Assembly: GCA_024275635.1 (NCBI GenBank)
Contig: JAJRYT010000132.1
Span: forward strand, 1 to 55,890
Length of the DNA stretch: 55,890 bases
Direction: 5' to 3'
Source of the DNA: Chloroflexota bacterium
GTDB taxonomy: Bacteria; Chloroflexota; Anaerolineae; Promineifilales; Promineifilaceae
Shown piece by piece: positions 15,998 through 24,067 of the stretch. Numbering within the stretch: the first letter of the stretch is position 1; the number at the start of each line of letters is the position of its first letter. Made by a program: the position numbers and the translations under genes. The notes below the pieces were generated by a model. The model saw only the letters and a program-made list of their open reading frames with translations. It searched no databases and was not told where the DNA came from.

Positions 15998-17071
15998 ATG
16001 GCAAAAAAACAAACGAACAACGGTGTGACTGAAGAAGCAGTCATGGCGGCGCTGGCGACAGTCATTGAGCCGGAACTCCACCGCGATCTGGTTTCCCTCA
16101 ACATGATCCGCGACCTCAAAATTACAGGAAATGATGTCGAATTCCAAATCATGTTGACCACGCCAGCCTGCCCGCTCAAAGGTAAGATGGAAGGTGATTC
16201 ACGGGCGGCATTGACGGCCGTTCCCGACATTGGCAGTATCACGATTAAATGGGGATCAAATGTCCCTACAGACAGCCGCATTAACAGCCAGCTAGGCCAG
16301 CAATTCCGCAACACGATAGCTGTGTCCAGCGGCAAAGGCGGTGTTGGCAAATCCACCATCTCCGTCAACCTGGCCATCTCTTTGGCCCAGGAAGGCGCCC
16401 GCGTTGGCCTGTTAGACGCCGATATTCTCGGCCCCAACATTCCCATGATGATGGGAATTGATACCATGCCGCCTCCCCAAAACCGTAAGATGATTCCAGC
16501 GGAACGATTCGGCGTTAAATTCATTTCCATGGCCTTCCTGGTCAAGCCCGACCAGGCGCTCATCTGGCGCGGGCCAATGCTGCACAGCGCTATCCAACAG
16601 CTTCTCACCGATGTCGAGTGGGGCGAATTGGATTACCTGATCATTGACTTGCCTCCGGGAACAGGGGACGCCCAGCTCACATTGGCCCAGGTTTTGCCGC
16701 TTTCCGGCGCCATCGTCATCACCCAGCCCATGCAGGTGGCCGCTGCTGACGCTCTGCGCGGCCTTAAACTGTTTGAAAAGCTGGATGTGCCCATTATTGG
16801 CATCATAGAAAATATGAGCGGTGAGTTTTTCGGCGCGGGCGCGGGTGAAAAATTAGCGGCCGATTACAATACCCCGTATCTGGGCACAGTGCCGTTGGAA
16901 CCCCAGGTGCGTATTGGCGGAGACGCTGGGGAACCGATTGTTGTATCCCACCCAGATGCCAGATCGGCCCAGGCAATCAAATCCATTACGAAAGAGGTGG
17001 CCGCGCGTGTGAGTATGCTGACCATCGCCAGCCAGGAAAGCGGCTTTATACCCATTCAGATGATTGGGTAA
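15998..17071 (+). CDS. mrp: Mrp/ApbC/Ind1-family Fe-S carrier ATPase
   Basis: The protein has 357 residues. An N-terminal DUF59/MIP18 domain (about 8-95, with VIEPELHRDLVSLNMIRDL and TTPACPLKGKME) precedes the deviant Walker A SSGKGGVGKST at 110-120, then LDADILGPNIPMMMG, IDLPPGTGD and ITQPMQVAAADALRG. The CxxC pair usual for Mrp proteins is absent: after IENMS the sequence goes straight to GEFFGAGAGEKLA. Mrp proteins deliver Fe-S clusters, and the Ind1/NUBPL branch serves complex I, which fits its place after IscX-nuoB-nuoCD-nuoI. Without CxxC, cluster binding would have to differ. A copy of the ACGGCCGT palindrome lies just after the stop. Confidence 0.92.
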   Translation: MAKKQTNNGVTEEAVMAALATVIEPELHRDLVSLNMIRDLKITGNDVEFQIMLTTPACPLKGKMEGDSRAALTAVPDIGSITIKWGSNVPTDSRINSQLGQQFRNTIAVSSGKGGVGKSTISVNLAISLAQEGARVGLLDADILGPNIPMMMGIDTMPPPQNRKMIPAERFGVKFISMAFLVKPDQALIWRGPMLHSAIQQLLTDVEWGELDYLIIDLPPGTGDAQLTLAQVLPLSGAIVITQPMQVAAADALRGLKLFEKLDVPIIGIIENMSGEFFGAGAGEKLAADYNTPYLGTVPLEPQVRIGGDAGEPIVVSHPDARSAQAIKSITKEVAARVSMLTIASQESGFIPIQMIG

Positions 17072-17092
17072 ACGGCCGTTTCATCACAAAAA

Positions 17093-17129
17093 GCATTTCC
17101 CTGGAAGCTCCAGGTTTCCGGGGAAATGC
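17093..17129. repeat. Palindromic repeat GCATTTCCC...GGGGAAATGC, copy 1
   Basis: The core GCATTTCCCTGGAAGCTC pairs with GGTTTCCGGGGAAATGC. A second copy with a TTTCCCTGGAAGCTC core but different flanks lies at 42446-42486 at the 3' end of another gene. This copy is between mrp and the PSP1 gene; an ATG inside it is in frame with PSP1 but is not the likely start. Confidence 0.7.
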
Positions 17130-17146
17130 AAAAAACGGAGTTTTAC

Positions 17147-18052
17147 ATGGCAACGACAATAGCTGAGAAATCATCGGTAGTGGGCGTGCGCTTTCAAAAG
17201 CTCGGTAAACTGTACCATTTCAAATTAAGCCGTCAGCAGGATGTTGAACCAGGCGACCATGTAGTGGTAAGCACAAAACGAGGGCGCCAGTTAGGCCAGA
17301 TAATCGCCTACATCGATCCCCAACAAGTGCATAACCAACAAGGATTACAGCCAGTGGGGCGCAAAGCCAACCCGCGCGACTTGATCATGAAACAAGTTTG
17401 GGAAACGAAGGAACTAGATGCGCTCATTACCTGCCGCGAAAAAGCAAAGGTGTTGGGCGTTAAAGACGCCAAATTTGTTAAAGCAGAATACAGTTTTGAC
17501 GGCCGTTGGCTAACATTTCATTACGCTACAGAGAACAGAAAACTAAATGTACACCGGCTTCAAAAAGAGCTAAAGCAGCATTTTGATACGCGCATTGAGA
17601 TGCGGGCAATTGGACCGCGCGACGTTGCCAAGATTCTAGGCGGCTATGGGGCTTGTGGCGCGCCGCGCTGTTGCTCGACATTTCTGACCGAGTTCAGCCC
17701 GGTTTCGATTCGTATGGCCAAGGCGCAGGGAATCTCGTTAAGCCCTCAAGAAATTACGGGGATGTGCGGCCGTTTACGCTGCTGCCTGGTTTATGAGTAT
17801 GAGCAGTACGTTGAGGCGAAGAAGACACTGCCCCGGAAAGGTAAACGGATTGGCACACCCTATGGCGTCGGCAAGGTTTGGGATGTGCGCGTGCTGCGCG
17901 AATCAGTCATTGTTGATGTGGATGGCGAGCGGCACGAAGTCTTTCAGCATGAAATTGAACCGCTGGAAGAGTTGAAAGCCTTGCAAAAGAAAGCCGAAGC
18001 CGGTTGTTCCAAACATGAAAACGGCGGCTGCGACTGCGGCGCGAAAAAATAA
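17147..18052 (+). CDS. PSP1-domain (YaaT-like) regulatory protein
   Basis: The ATG at 17147 (MATTIAEKSSVVGVRFQKLGK) has GGAG seven bases upstream; an in-frame ATG at 17126 belongs to a repeat and is rejected. The product has 301 residues. The PSP1 region contains ENRKLNVHRLQKELKQHF, then TRIEMRAIGPRDVAKILGGYGACG, APRCCSTFLTEFSPVSIRMAK and ITGMCGRLRCCLVYEYEQY, the cysteine-rich signature of YaaT/RicT proteins. The RicAFT complex containing YaaT binds 4Fe-4S clusters and influences RNA processing in Bacillus. An additional cysteine cluster at the extreme C-terminus (CSKHENGGCDCG) is not typical. Placement after mrp is suggestive of Fe-S supply. Confidence 0.88.
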   Translation: MATTIAEKSSVVGVRFQKLGKLYHFKLSRQQDVEPGDHVVVSTKRGRQLGQIIAYIDPQQVHNQQGLQPVGRKANPRDLIMKQVWETKELDALITCREKAKVLGVKDAKFVKAEYSFDGRWLTFHYATENRKLNVHRLQKELKQHFDTRIEMRAIGPRDVAKILGGYGACGAPRCCSTFLTEFSPVSIRMAKAQGISLSPQEITGMCGRLRCCLVYEYEQYVEAKKTLPRKGKRIGTPYGVGKVWDVRVLRESVIVDVDGERHEVFQHEIEPLEELKALQKKAEAGCSKHENGGCDCGAKK

Positions 18053-18072
18053 ACGGGTAAAGAGGTGATGAG

Positions 18073-18675
18073 GTGACGGCCGATCGGGAAACTGCCTGGG
18101 AACTGGTTTGTGAATTTGTAAAGGACGCCGGTTTGCGCCGGCACATGCTGTCTGTTGCCGCCGCCATGCGCTGGTATGCCGAAAATTTGGGAGAAGACCC
18201 CGATTATTGGGAAATAGTTGGGCTGATTCACGACTTCGATTGGGAAATTCATCCCGATCTTAACCGGCATCCGATTAAAGGGGCCGATATACTGCGTGAG
18301 CGGGGTTGGGATGAAGCAACGATACGCACCATCTTATCCCACTACACGGAAGGCACAGGAGTAGAACGACAGAAACCGATTGATTTTGCGCTGCTGGCCT
18401 GTGATGAAATTACAGGACTGATTATTGCGACAACCTTGGTACGGCCGTCTCGCAATATCGCTGAAGTTGCCCTCAAGTCCGTCCGCAAGAAGTGGAAAAA
18501 TCTCAAGTTTGCCGCCGGCGTGGATCGTGAGCACGTCGAAACAGTCACGGCCGATTTCAGCCGCGCATGTTTTGACGGGAAGCTAGACATGTGGACGCAT
18601 ATCGGCAATGTGCTAACCGCCATGCAAGGCGTGGCAGAACCATTGGAATTAGACGGCCGTTTAGCCCTTACATGA
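18073..18675 (+). CDS. HD-domain phosphohydrolase
   Basis: The protein has 200 residues from a GTG start preceded by AGAGGTGATGAG. The metal motifs are H in RRHMLSVAAAMRWYAENLG, HD in GLIHDFDWEIHPDLNRHP, and the later D in LLACDEITGLI. Family members hydrolyse nucleotides or related phosphoesters; the substrate cannot be read from sequence. It starts 20 bp after the PSP1 gene and ends 10 bp before moeA, so the three probably share a transcript. Confidence 0.85.
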   Translation: MTADRETAWELVCEFVKDAGLRRHMLSVAAAMRWYAENLGEDPDYWEIVGLIHDFDWEIHPDLNRHPIKGADILRERGWDEATIRTILSHYTEGTGVERQKPIDFALLACDEITGLIIATTLVRPSRNIAEVALKSVRKKWKNLKFAAGVDREHVETVTADFSRACFDGKLDMWTHIGNVLTAMQGVAEPLELDGRLALT

Positions 18676-18685
18676 CCTCAAAGCC

Positions 18686-19948
18686 ATGACAAAACAAGAA
18701 TACATCACGGTGAAAGAGGCGCTAACGGCTATTCTCGACGGCGTCTCCGTTTTACCCACCAAACACGTTCCTCTGCTGGAAGCATTAGGGCGTGTATTGG
18801 CCGAACCAGTCATCGCCCGCGACAGCTTGCCCCCCTTCGCTAACTCTTCGATGGATGGCTACGCTCTGCGCGCTGCCGATTTAGTCGGAGCCACGCCAGA
18901 AACGCCAGCCACCTTGCGCGTCGTGGCCGATATTGCTGCCGGAACTGTCTCACAAACGATGATAACGGCAGGCACAGCCGCCCGCATCATGACCGGCGCG
19001 CCCCTACCGCCCGGCGCCGATGCGGTCATCCCCGTAGAAGATACCAATGAACCGTGGCGTGATGTGGAACGGCCGTTACCCACCCACATACAAATCCATC
19101 GCCAGATACAACCCAGCGACTACGTTCGCCACATCGGCGAAGACATAGACGCCGGTCATGTCGTCCTCAAAGCCGGTCATGCGCTGCGCCCGCAAGAAGT
19201 CGGCATCCTGGCCGCGCTTGGCGTCAGCCAGGTTCCTGTCATTCGGCGGCCCAAAGTAGGAGTCCTGGCCACCGGAGATGAACTCATCCCCGTGGATGCG
19301 CCCTTACAGCCAGGGAAAATTCGCAACAGCAACGGCTACACGCAAATTGCTCAGGTAATGGCTTTAGGCGGCGTCCCTGTCTCCCTGGGCATTGCCGGCG
19401 ACACCGAAGATGACGTTCGCGCCAAACTACAAATCGGTTTAGATGCCGGCGTAGATTTATTCGTCAGCTCAGCCGGAGTTTCTGTCGGGGCCTACGACGT
19501 AGTCAAATCTGTCCTGGAACGGGAAGGGAATGTCGCCTTTTGGCGCGTCCGGATGCGTCCTGGCAAACCCCTCGCCTACGGCAAATACGGCGATACTCCT
19601 TACCTCGGCTTACCGGGCAACCCTGTCTCAGCCATGGTCTCATTCGAGCGGTTCGCGCGCGCGGCCATCCTCAAAATGGCCGGCCACACCCGGCTCAACC
19701 GCCCCCAAATCAACATCATTTTGCAAGATGAAATCTTTTCAGACGGGCGCGAGAGCTATATTCGGGCCGTCGTCGCCAGAGAAGGGGATGCTTACATTGC
19801 CGCAACTACTGGCGGGCAAGGCTCGCACATGATGACATCACTTGTCAAAGCCAATGCCCTGCTCATCGTTCCGGAAGGGGTGACACACGTTAAGACAGGC
19901 GAACAATTAACAGCCTGGATGATTGATTGGCCAGGATCAATTTTTTAG
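18686..19948 (+). CDS. moeA: Molybdopterin molybdotransferase
   Basis: The protein has 420 residues, the usual MoeA length. Clear motifs are SLPPFANSSMDGYALRA, RIMTGAPLPPGADAVIPVEDT, GVLATGDELIPVDAPLQPGKIRNSNGYT, SSAGVSVGAYDVVKSVLE and YLGLPGNPVSAMVSFERFAR. MoeA inserts molybdenum into adenylated molybdopterin in the cytosol. The preceding enzyme of the pathway, MogA/MoaB, is encoded at 3155 on the opposite strand. No molybdoenzyme gene is visible in the window. It ends at a bidirectional terminator facing the S1-domain gene. Confidence 0.95.
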   Translation: MTKQEYITVKEALTAILDGVSVLPTKHVPLLEALGRVLAEPVIARDSLPPFANSSMDGYALRAADLVGATPETPATLRVVADIAAGTVSQTMITAGTAARIMTGAPLPPGADAVIPVEDTNEPWRDVERPLPTHIQIHRQIQPSDYVRHIGEDIDAGHVVLKAGHALRPQEVGILAALGVSQVPVIRRPKVGVLATGDELIPVDAPLQPGKIRNSNGYTQIAQVMALGGVPVSLGIAGDTEDDVRAKLQIGLDAGVDLFVSSAGVSVGAYDVVKSVLEREGNVAFWRVRMRPGKPLAYGKYGDTPYLGLPGNPVSAMVSFERFARAAILKMAGHTRLNRPQINIILQDEIFSDGRESYIRAVVAREGDAYIAATTGGQGSHMMTSLVKANALLIVPEGVTHVKTGEQLTAWMIDWPGSIF

Positions 19949-19967
19949 AGAAGCCGGATATTTCCAT

Positions 19968-20000
19968 AAAAAAAGCCCCCAAACGGGGCTTTTTGTTTTT
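19968..20000. terminator. Bidirectional rho-independent terminator
   Basis: A stem AAAAAGCCCC paired with GGGGCTTTTT has A-runs on one side and T-runs on the other. It sits between the convergent moeA and S1-domain genes and can serve both. Confidence 0.9.
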
Positions 20001-20015
20001 CCGTTAATTATGAAT

Positions 20016-20807
20016 TTATCCGTCGTGCCGGACACGGAGCGTGCGGCTCATAATTTCTTCTTGCTGCGCGCGCATCTTGGCTCGACTGCGGCGGCGCTTA
20101 CGTGCCTTACCCCTTGTCGGACTGGGAATTGGTTCGCCCATCGCCTGACGCATAGCGATTTCCATAGCTGTGGGCATGATTTCTTCTTCGAAATCATCAA
20201 AATCGCTGTAGCTATTCTCTTGTCGAGATTTACTTTGACCGCCGCCGTAAGAAACGGCCGTTTCCGGCTTTTCCAACAACGCTTTAATGCTTAAATCAAT
20301 ACGACGCTTCCGCTTGCTAAAGCCCAATACCTGCACCCGTACCTCATCGCCAACATGGTACAGTTCACTGGGGTGTTTTACATAATCGTAGCTCAATTCG
20401 CTAATATGAACCAGACCTTCCCGCTCAGCGCCAATATCAATAAAAGCGCCAAAATTCTCTAGCCGGTTCACACGACCAGTATATTCTTGATCTTTCTTCA
20501 AATCAGCCCATTCGACAGCCAATGGTTCAATCATAGAAACCATAATCTGCCGATTGTCCTTGTTGACCTTCTCAATCCAAACGGTGACCTCATCCCCTTC
20601 ATTAAGAACGTCAGAAACACGGTTAACACGCTCTTTACCCAATTTGGAAATGTGAACCATAGCATTTACGTCCACACCAATATCAATAAAAGCGCCATAC
20701 AGCTCCAAACGCTTCACGACGCCGGTCAATTTCATTTTGGGTTTAAGGTCATCTAAACTTGTGGGGGCAACCGCCTCCACCTGAATTTCGGTATTTTCTT
20801 CACTCAT
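20016..20807 (-). CDS. S1-domain RNA-binding protein (two S1 repeats)
   Basis: The protein has 263 residues. Two S1 OB-folds are clear: the first at about 26-95 (KLTGVVKRLELYGAFIDIG, with DVNAMVHISKLGK) and the second at about 112-182 (EYTGRVNRLENFGAFIDIG, with EGLVHISELSYDYVKHP). A basic C-terminal tail (PTRGKARKRRRSRAKMR) may bind RNA. It is shorter than full ribosomal protein S1 and resembles the short S1-like proteins of Chloroflexota and Firmicutes that support translation. A consensus promoter lies about 120 bp upstream and leaves a leader of roughly 110 nt with a small hairpin. Confidence 0.88.
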   Translation of the reverse strand: MSEENTEIQVEAVAPTSLDDLKPKMKLTGVVKRLELYGAFIDIGVDVNAMVHISKLGKERVNRVSDVLNEGDEVTVWIEKVNKDNRQIMVSMIEPLAVEWADLKKDQEYTGRVNRLENFGAFIDIGAEREGLVHISELSYDYVKHPSELYHVGDEVRVQVLGFSKRKRRIDLSIKALLEKPETAVSYGGGQSKSRQENSYSDFDDFEEEIMPTAMEIAMRQAMGEPIPSPTRGKARKRRRSRAKMRAQQEEIMSRTLRVRHDG

Positions 20808-20924
20808 GACAGAGCTTCTCCTAGGCAGGGTTTAATGTGGTCTGCGCTCTGCGCATAAAAACCGTCAGTTTTCCGCATCATATTGGGAACAGAACACAAT
20901 AGCTTGTTATAAAGACAAGCCGTA

Positions 20925-20952
20925 ATTATAGCAGTCAGGGGAAGCCTGTCAA
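20925..20952 (-). promoter_or_regulatory. Consensus sigma-70-type promoter for the S1-domain gene
   Basis: Read on the minus strand, TTGACA (20952-20947) and TATAAT (20930-20925) are separated by 16 bp. Both boxes match consensus exactly. A short hairpin (GCTTGT paired with ACAAGC) follows in the leader. Confidence 0.75.
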
Positions 20953-20964
20953 ACAAATTTTCGA

Positions 20965-22032
20965 CTAAAAGGCAGCCGCTTCAGTCAGTTCCTCGCCAAC
21001 CTGATCCGCCGGTTGAAATTCATCAGTAGGCAGCCCGGATTCACGTCGAATCATATACTCCAGTTCGTCCAAAATGGTCGGATTTTCGGCCAGGCAAATC
21101 TTGGCATTTTCCCGTCCCTGCCCCAATAATGTTTCACCATAACGAAAAAAAGCGCCTCGTTTCTCTATCATTTCATGGGCTACAGCCAGATCTAAAACAT
21201 CGCCGGTTAAGGAAATACCCTCATTATACATAATATCGAATTCAGCCTCGGTAAAGGGTGGTGCGACTTTATTTTTCTTTACTTTTACCCGCGTCCGATT
21301 ACCCACAACGTCGCCTTTAATCTTGAGGGCCTGGATGCGCCGGATGTCCAATCGTACCGAGGCGTAGAATTTGAGCGCATTGCCACCGCTGGTCGTTTCC
21401 GGGTTGCCAAACATAACGCCGATTTTGGAGCGCAACTGGTTGGTGAAAATGACAACGGTGTTGGTTTGTTTAATGACGCCAGACAGTTTGCGTAAGGCTT
21501 GCGACATGAGACGGGCTTGCAAACCCATATGAGAATCACCCATTTCGCCTTCGATTTCGGCGCGGGGAACAAGAGCGGCAACAGAATCAACGACGACCAC
21601 GTCCATCGTGCCAGAACGGATGAGAGCTTCGGCGATTTCTAACGCTTGTTCGCCGGTGTCGGGTTGGGATACGTACAGATTATTCACGTCTACACCGCAT
21701 TTGGCAGCATAGTTGGGATCGAGGGCGTGTTCCATGTCTACGAAGGCGCAAATGCCGCCCCGTTTTTGGGCTTCGGCGATGATATGCTGGCAGAGCGTGG
21801 TCTTACCGGAAGATTCAGGGCCATATATTTCGATGACGCGACCACGGGGCATGCCGCCGACGCCTAGAGCGATATCTAAAGATAACGCGCCGGTAGGGAT
21901 AGATTCAATCTGTAAGTGCTTGGCATCGCCCAGCCGCATAATGGTTCCTTCGCCAAATCGCTTGGTCAAGGAATCCAAGGTCTTTTCCAGGGTGGTAGCA
22001 CGGGCGTCGCTATTGTTTTTTGATTTAGCCAT
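20965..22032 (-). CDS. recA: Recombinase A
   Basis: The protein has 355 residues and a full RecA signature: Walker [10 protein letters not shown] at 71-79, [53 protein letters not shown], and the ATPase strand [14 protein letters not shown]. It forms filaments on single-stranded DNA for strand exchange and triggers LexA self-cleavage. The ATG follows a TAGGAGT ribosome site. A consensus promoter and a GAACN4GTTC LexA box lie upstream, so SOS control is likely. It is a single gene, with the S1 gene promoter starting just past its stop. Confidence 0.99.
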   Translation of the reverse strand: MAKSKNNSDARATTLEKTLDSLTKRFGEGTIMRLGDAKHLQIESIPTGALSLDIALGVGGMPRGRVIEIYGPESSGKTTLCQHIIAEAQKRGGICAFVDMEHALDPNYAAKCGVDVNNLYVSQPDTGEQALEIAEALIRSGTMDVVVVDSVAALVPRAEIEGEMGDSHMGLQARLMSQALRKLSGVIKQTNTVVIFTNQLRSKIGVMFGNPETTSGGNALKFYASVRLDIRRIQALKIKGDVVGNRTRVKVKKNKVAPPFTEAEFDIMYNEGISLTGDVLDLAVAHEMIEKRGAFFRYGETLLGQGRENAKICLAENPTILDELEYMIRRESGLPTDEFQPADQVGEELTEAAAF

Positions 22033-22081
22033 CAGATTTACTCCTAAATATTGTCAGGGGTGATATTATAGTTATAGCTAG

Positions 22082-22110
22082 ATACTAGCACTTTTGTTCT
22101 AATTTGTCAA
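22082..22110 (-). promoter_or_regulatory. recA promoter
   Basis: On the minus strand TTGACA (22110-22105) and TAGTAT (22087-22082) are separated by 17 bp, about 50 bp before the recA start codon. The -35 box is exact and the -10 box is close to consensus. Confidence 0.75.
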
Positions 22111-22128
22111 TGCCGAATCAAAAGCGTC

Positions 22129-22140
22129 GAACTATCGTTC
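22129..22140. promoter_or_regulatory. lexA box: LexA (SOS) box upstream of recA
   Basis: The 12-bp palindrome GAAC-TATC-GTTC matches the Gram-positive-type GAACN4GTTC LexA operator. It lies about 19 bp upstream of the recA -35 box. The same operator form has been reported for LexA of some green non-sulfur bacteria. No lexA gene is in the window. Confidence 0.75.
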
Positions 22141-22177
22141 ATAATTATAAAAAAGGAGTGTTTTTATGGCTGCCCGC

Positions 22178-23701
22178 TTAACGGGAACGCAGCCGGCGCA
22201 ATAACTCTGGAACCTCGCGGCCGCCGAGAAGCAAGTGAAGCCCAACATAAGCCACGATTCCAGTTACAGCGCCTATGATGAGAAATGGTAAACGGCCGTC
22301 TACTACCCGCCCCACAGCCATCACCGCCAACGCCATCCCCACTGCGGCGGCTAAGGCGCGGCCAGAACCTACGCCCAACGCCCGCCCATCAAGCCCGCCC
22401 AGACGACGGTGATTCAAAAACAACAAAACGGCCGCTTGCAGTGTAAAGGCAATGGTGCTGGCCAGCGCCAGCCCGCCCACGCCCATCGCCCCAACAAACC
22501 AATAAGCCAGCCCGACATTGGTCGCTAGCCAGCCCAAAGCGACCAACATGGGCGTGCGCGTATCATGCTGGGCAACAAAGAGGCGGGCGGCGATTTCCAG
22601 GGTCGCTTCGCCGACAACGCGCACACTGAAAAAGAGCAATACCCGATAAACCAACCGGGTTGATTCAGCCGTGAATTCGCCGCGCTCCAGGAACAGGGCG
22701 ATAGCCGGTTGACCCAATAAAACCAGACCGACGGCCGCCGGGATGGTCAATGACCAAATGATGCGGAGAGCGGAAACGGCCGTGCGCTTCAACCCCTCGG
22801 TATCCCCGGCATTAAATAACTCGGCCATCGTGGGGAACATGACCACCGCAATCGCTGTCCCGAACAGCGTCTCTGGCAGCTGCTGTAAATAATAGCCATA
22901 GAAATAACCCGACGTGCTGCCCGCATCCAGCCCGGACGTAATGCGGATGATAAACAAATCAGCGATTTGCACCGTGCCCAGCGTGATGATGCGCGGCCCC
23001 ATCAGTCGAATAATTTCCATCACGCCCGCCAGTCGCAAATCAACGACCGAACGGTAGTGAAAACCATAACGCAGCAATCCGGGAACTTGAATTAACACAT
23101 GCAGCAGCCCGCCGATGACTGTCCCCCAGGCCAATCCTTGAATGCCCATGCGAGGCACAAACAGGTACAAACCGATGATATATCCGGCGTGCAGGGCGGT
23201 GGGCGCCAGCGCGGGCAGGGCAAAATGTTGGTGGGCGTTTAAGATGCTGCTCAACACGCCGCTCACGCCAAAGATGGTGGTTTGGATGAGGATGACGCGC
23301 ATGAGAACGGCCGTCAACGCCTGCATCTCGGCCGAAAAACCAGGAACCAACACAACCCGCGTAATCCAGGGGGCAAACACTGCGCCGATGGCCGAAATGC
23401 TCCCCAGCGCCAGCAGCACAATCGTAATAATCACATTGGCCAGCCGGGCGCTTTCTCTGGCTCTGTCGCTTTGGAGATAGGCTGAGTAAACGGGGATGAA
23501 CGCCGCCGCCAATGCCCCACCAGAAATCAAGGTGACAAATACTTCGGGCAGTTGATTGGCGGCCGTGAAAGCGTCGTAATCGCTGCCGGCGCCAAAAGCA
23601 GCGGCAACCAACTGTGTTCGCAGCAAACCAACCACCTTGTCTACGCCCAATAGGGCAATGACAATGAGGCTGGAGCGGAATAAATGCCGGGCGCGGTTCA
23701 T
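22178..23701 (-). CDS. murJ: Lipid II flippase MurJ/MviN family
   Basis: I chose the ATG at 23701 (MNRARHLFRSSLIVIALLGVDKVVGLLRTQLVAAAFG), giving 507 residues; the 12 residues upstream in frame look like read-through. The protein has the MOP-superfamily pattern with about 13-14 hydrophobic helices and the MviN motifs AFTAANQLPEVFVTLISGGALAAAFIPVY and TSGYFYGYYLQQLPETLFGTAIAVVMFPTMAELF. It flips the peptidoglycan precursor lipid II across the inner membrane. No cell-wall genes are next to it. It ends about 145 bp downstream of the recA start on the same strand. Confidence 0.93.
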   Translation of the reverse strand: MNRARHLFRSSLIVIALLGVDKVVGLLRTQLVAAAFGAGSDYDAFTAANQLPEVFVTLISGGALAAAFIPVYSAYLQSDRARESARLANVIITIVLLALGSISAIGAVFAPWITRVVLVPGFSAEMQALTAVLMRVILIQTTIFGVSGVLSSILNAHQHFALPALAPTALHAGYIIGLYLFVPRMGIQGLAWGTVIGGLLHVLIQVPGLLRYGFHYRSVVDLRLAGVMEIIRLMGPRIITLGTVQIADLFIIRITSGLDAGSTSGYFYGYYLQQLPETLFGTAIAVVMFPTMAELFNAGDTEGLKRTAVSALRIIWSLTIPAAVGLVLLGQPAIALFLERGEFTAESTRLVYRVLLFFSVRVVGEATLEIAARLFVAQHDTRTPMLVALGWLATNVGLAYWFVGAMGVGGLALASTIAFTLQAAVLLFLNHRRLGGLDGRALGVGSGRALAAAVGMALAVMAVGRVVDGRLPFLIIGAVTGIVAYVGLHLLLGGREVPELLRRLRSR

Positions 23702-23737
23702 GAAACAAAATTGTAGAGCAAAGTAGCAGAGTGGCAA

Positions 23738-24067
23738 GGCGCACGGCTTTTCAGTAGTCGCGGCAAAATAAATAAAAGTACCTCATTTTGGTAAGATAGC
23801 GTTTCTAACCAAACCAAAAGACAGGGTAATTGCATACTTGCTGGTTTTCCTTTTTTTCGCCACGAATTTCACCAATTACACAAATTTAGACGGTTTTTAT
23901 TCGTGAAATTCGTGGCAGAAATCTGGAATATGCCATCGCCCTGAACCAAAAGAGGCACAAATGCAGCGCATCACATTAAAGGCTTACAATACAACCAGCG
24001 GTAGTATCCGCGGCGACGAGGCAATGCCCTTCATAATTCGCGGACTTCCCATCGCCCTTAGCCGATT
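23738..24067. repeat. Intergenic region carrying a 122-bp palindromic repeat (copy A)
   Basis: The repeat proper spans about 23821-23942. It contains a 14-bp perfect stem (GCCACGAATTTCAC at 23859-23872 with GTGAAATTCGTGGC at 23903-23916) and ends in ACAGGGTAATTGC and GCCATCGCCCT. An inverted copy at 28761-28882 matches it with about seven differences in 122 bp. I see no gene in the remaining 200 bp. Confidence 0.85.

Noticed and set aside
22166..22204. A 12-codon ORF with a good AAAGGAG site on the plus strand between recA and murJ
   Set aside because: It is very short and its codons lie partly in the 3' end of murJ; the site is probably chance.
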